NCBI GenBank assembly: GCA_030593185.1
Contig: JAUVHQ010000139.1
Location: 1-6,045, forward strand
From: Bacteroidota bacterium
GTDB lineage: Bacteria; Bacteroidota; Bacteroidia; Bacteroidales; VadinHA17
Reading direction: 5' to 3'
DNA length: 6,045 bases
Part shown: piece by piece, positions 5,717-6,045 of the stretch
Layout of the letters: every line of letters begins with the position of its first letter
Position numbering within the stretch: the stretch's first letter is position 1
Notes under the pieces: model-generated
The model's database searches: none
The model's input: only the letters and a program-made list of their open reading frames with translations
Told to the model about the DNA's origin: nothing
Position numbers and translations under genes: made by a program

Positions 5717-5935
5717 ACCTGTGAGCAGTCCTGATATAATCCAGAAGATATAATTTTAGATGCAATGAAGTATAATATTTTTATGATTACAATATAAATA
5801 TTTTTTTCAGTATCTATAAATTAAGAACAAAGCTTCTCAAATTGATTAAAAAAAATCTTAATTTTCAGGTCTTAATAAAAATTAGATAATAGTTGGCAAC
5901 TGGTAAAATTAAATTTCAATAAAAAAGATTATAAA
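5717..5935. other. AT-rich divergent spacer before the yggS-like gene
   Basis: Contains the upstream open part of the small membrane frame (5717-5755) and then about 175 nt of A/T-rich DNA. A weak inverted pair TTAAGA (5821-5826) and TCTTAA (5856-5861) is visible. Partial -7-like octamers occur (TAATTTTC at 5859, TAAATTTC at 5910) but none has a well-spaced TTG, so no promoter is called. Confidence 0.4.
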
Positions 5936-6045
5936 ATGCAATTAAATTCGATTAAAGAATCTATAACTGAAATCCGGAATTCGCTTCCGGCGGGAGTTTT
6001 GTTGGTCGCCGCGGCAAAAACCAGATCGCCTGAAGAAGTCCAGGC
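5936..6045 (+). CDS. yggS: YggS/PLPBP family pyridoxal-phosphate homeostasis protein, partial
   Basis: The first 36 codons from the ATG at 5936 to the right edge. The N-terminal helix SIKESITEIRNSLPAGV leads into LLVAAAKTRSPEEVQ, which is the first beta strand of the family's TIM barrel: homologues have VxLVAVSKTxPxEE at this place. Lys28 is the expected pyridoxal-phosphate Schiff-base lysine. Family members bind PLP but show no known catalytic activity; they keep the vitamin B6 and amino-acid pools balanced in the cytoplasm. The AAA variant before KT (instead of AVS) occurs in some branches of the family, as I recall. About 190 residues should lie beyond the window. The leader ends in an A-rich stretch with no Shine-Dalgarno site. 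GC content rises at once at the start codon, which supports it. Confidence 0.85.
   Translation, partial: MQLNSIKESITEIRNSLPAGVLLVAAAKTRSPEEVQ

Overview
The window looks like ordinary chromosome of a low-GC member of the Bacteroidota (Bacteroidetes). Three things point there: two exact copies of the Bacteroidota -7 promoter hexamer pattern TAnnTTTG placed just upstream of genes, A-rich leaders without strong Shine-Dalgarno sites, and protein families with a Bacteroidota flavour (an 805-residue MacB/FtsX-type permease with no fused ATPase, a PAS-PAS histidine kinase, a 63-residue cold-shock protein). I cannot place it below phylum level from the sequence alone.

Layout, left to right: (1) the N-terminal 99 codons of a CYTH-domain (triphosphate tunnel fold) protein on the minus strand, running off the left edge; (2) an AT-rich divergent intergenic region with a candidate promoter in each direction; (3) a cold-shock protein on the plus strand with a leader of about 150 nt and a textbook intrinsic terminator; (4) a pyrimidine-rich (minus-strand purine-rich) low-complexity tract; (5) an orphan PAS-PAS sensor histidine kinase on the minus strand; (6) a second low-complexity tract and a divergent promoter region; (7) a large ABC-transporter permease on the plus strand; (8) a third purine-rich tract of about 150 nt starting directly at its stop codon; (9) a 34-nt-loop inverted repeat next to a small three-helix membrane protein of unknown function on the minus strand, whose start codon is unclear; (10) an AT-rich spacer and the first 36 codons of a YggS/PLPBP-type pyridoxal-phosphate homeostasis protein running off the right edge.

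The genes do not form an obvious joint pathway. Nearly all are separate transcription units in alternating orientation. The kinase and the permease are divergent and could share a regulatory region, but no response regulator and no ABC ATPase gene is present here.

I do not see a defence, mobile or biosynthetic system. The most unusual structure is a family of short-unit (7-8 bp) repeat tracts outside the genes: two copies of one composite repeat sit in inverted orientation on either side of the histidine kinase gene, one of them supplies the kinase stop codon and last residues, and related units follow the permease stop codon.
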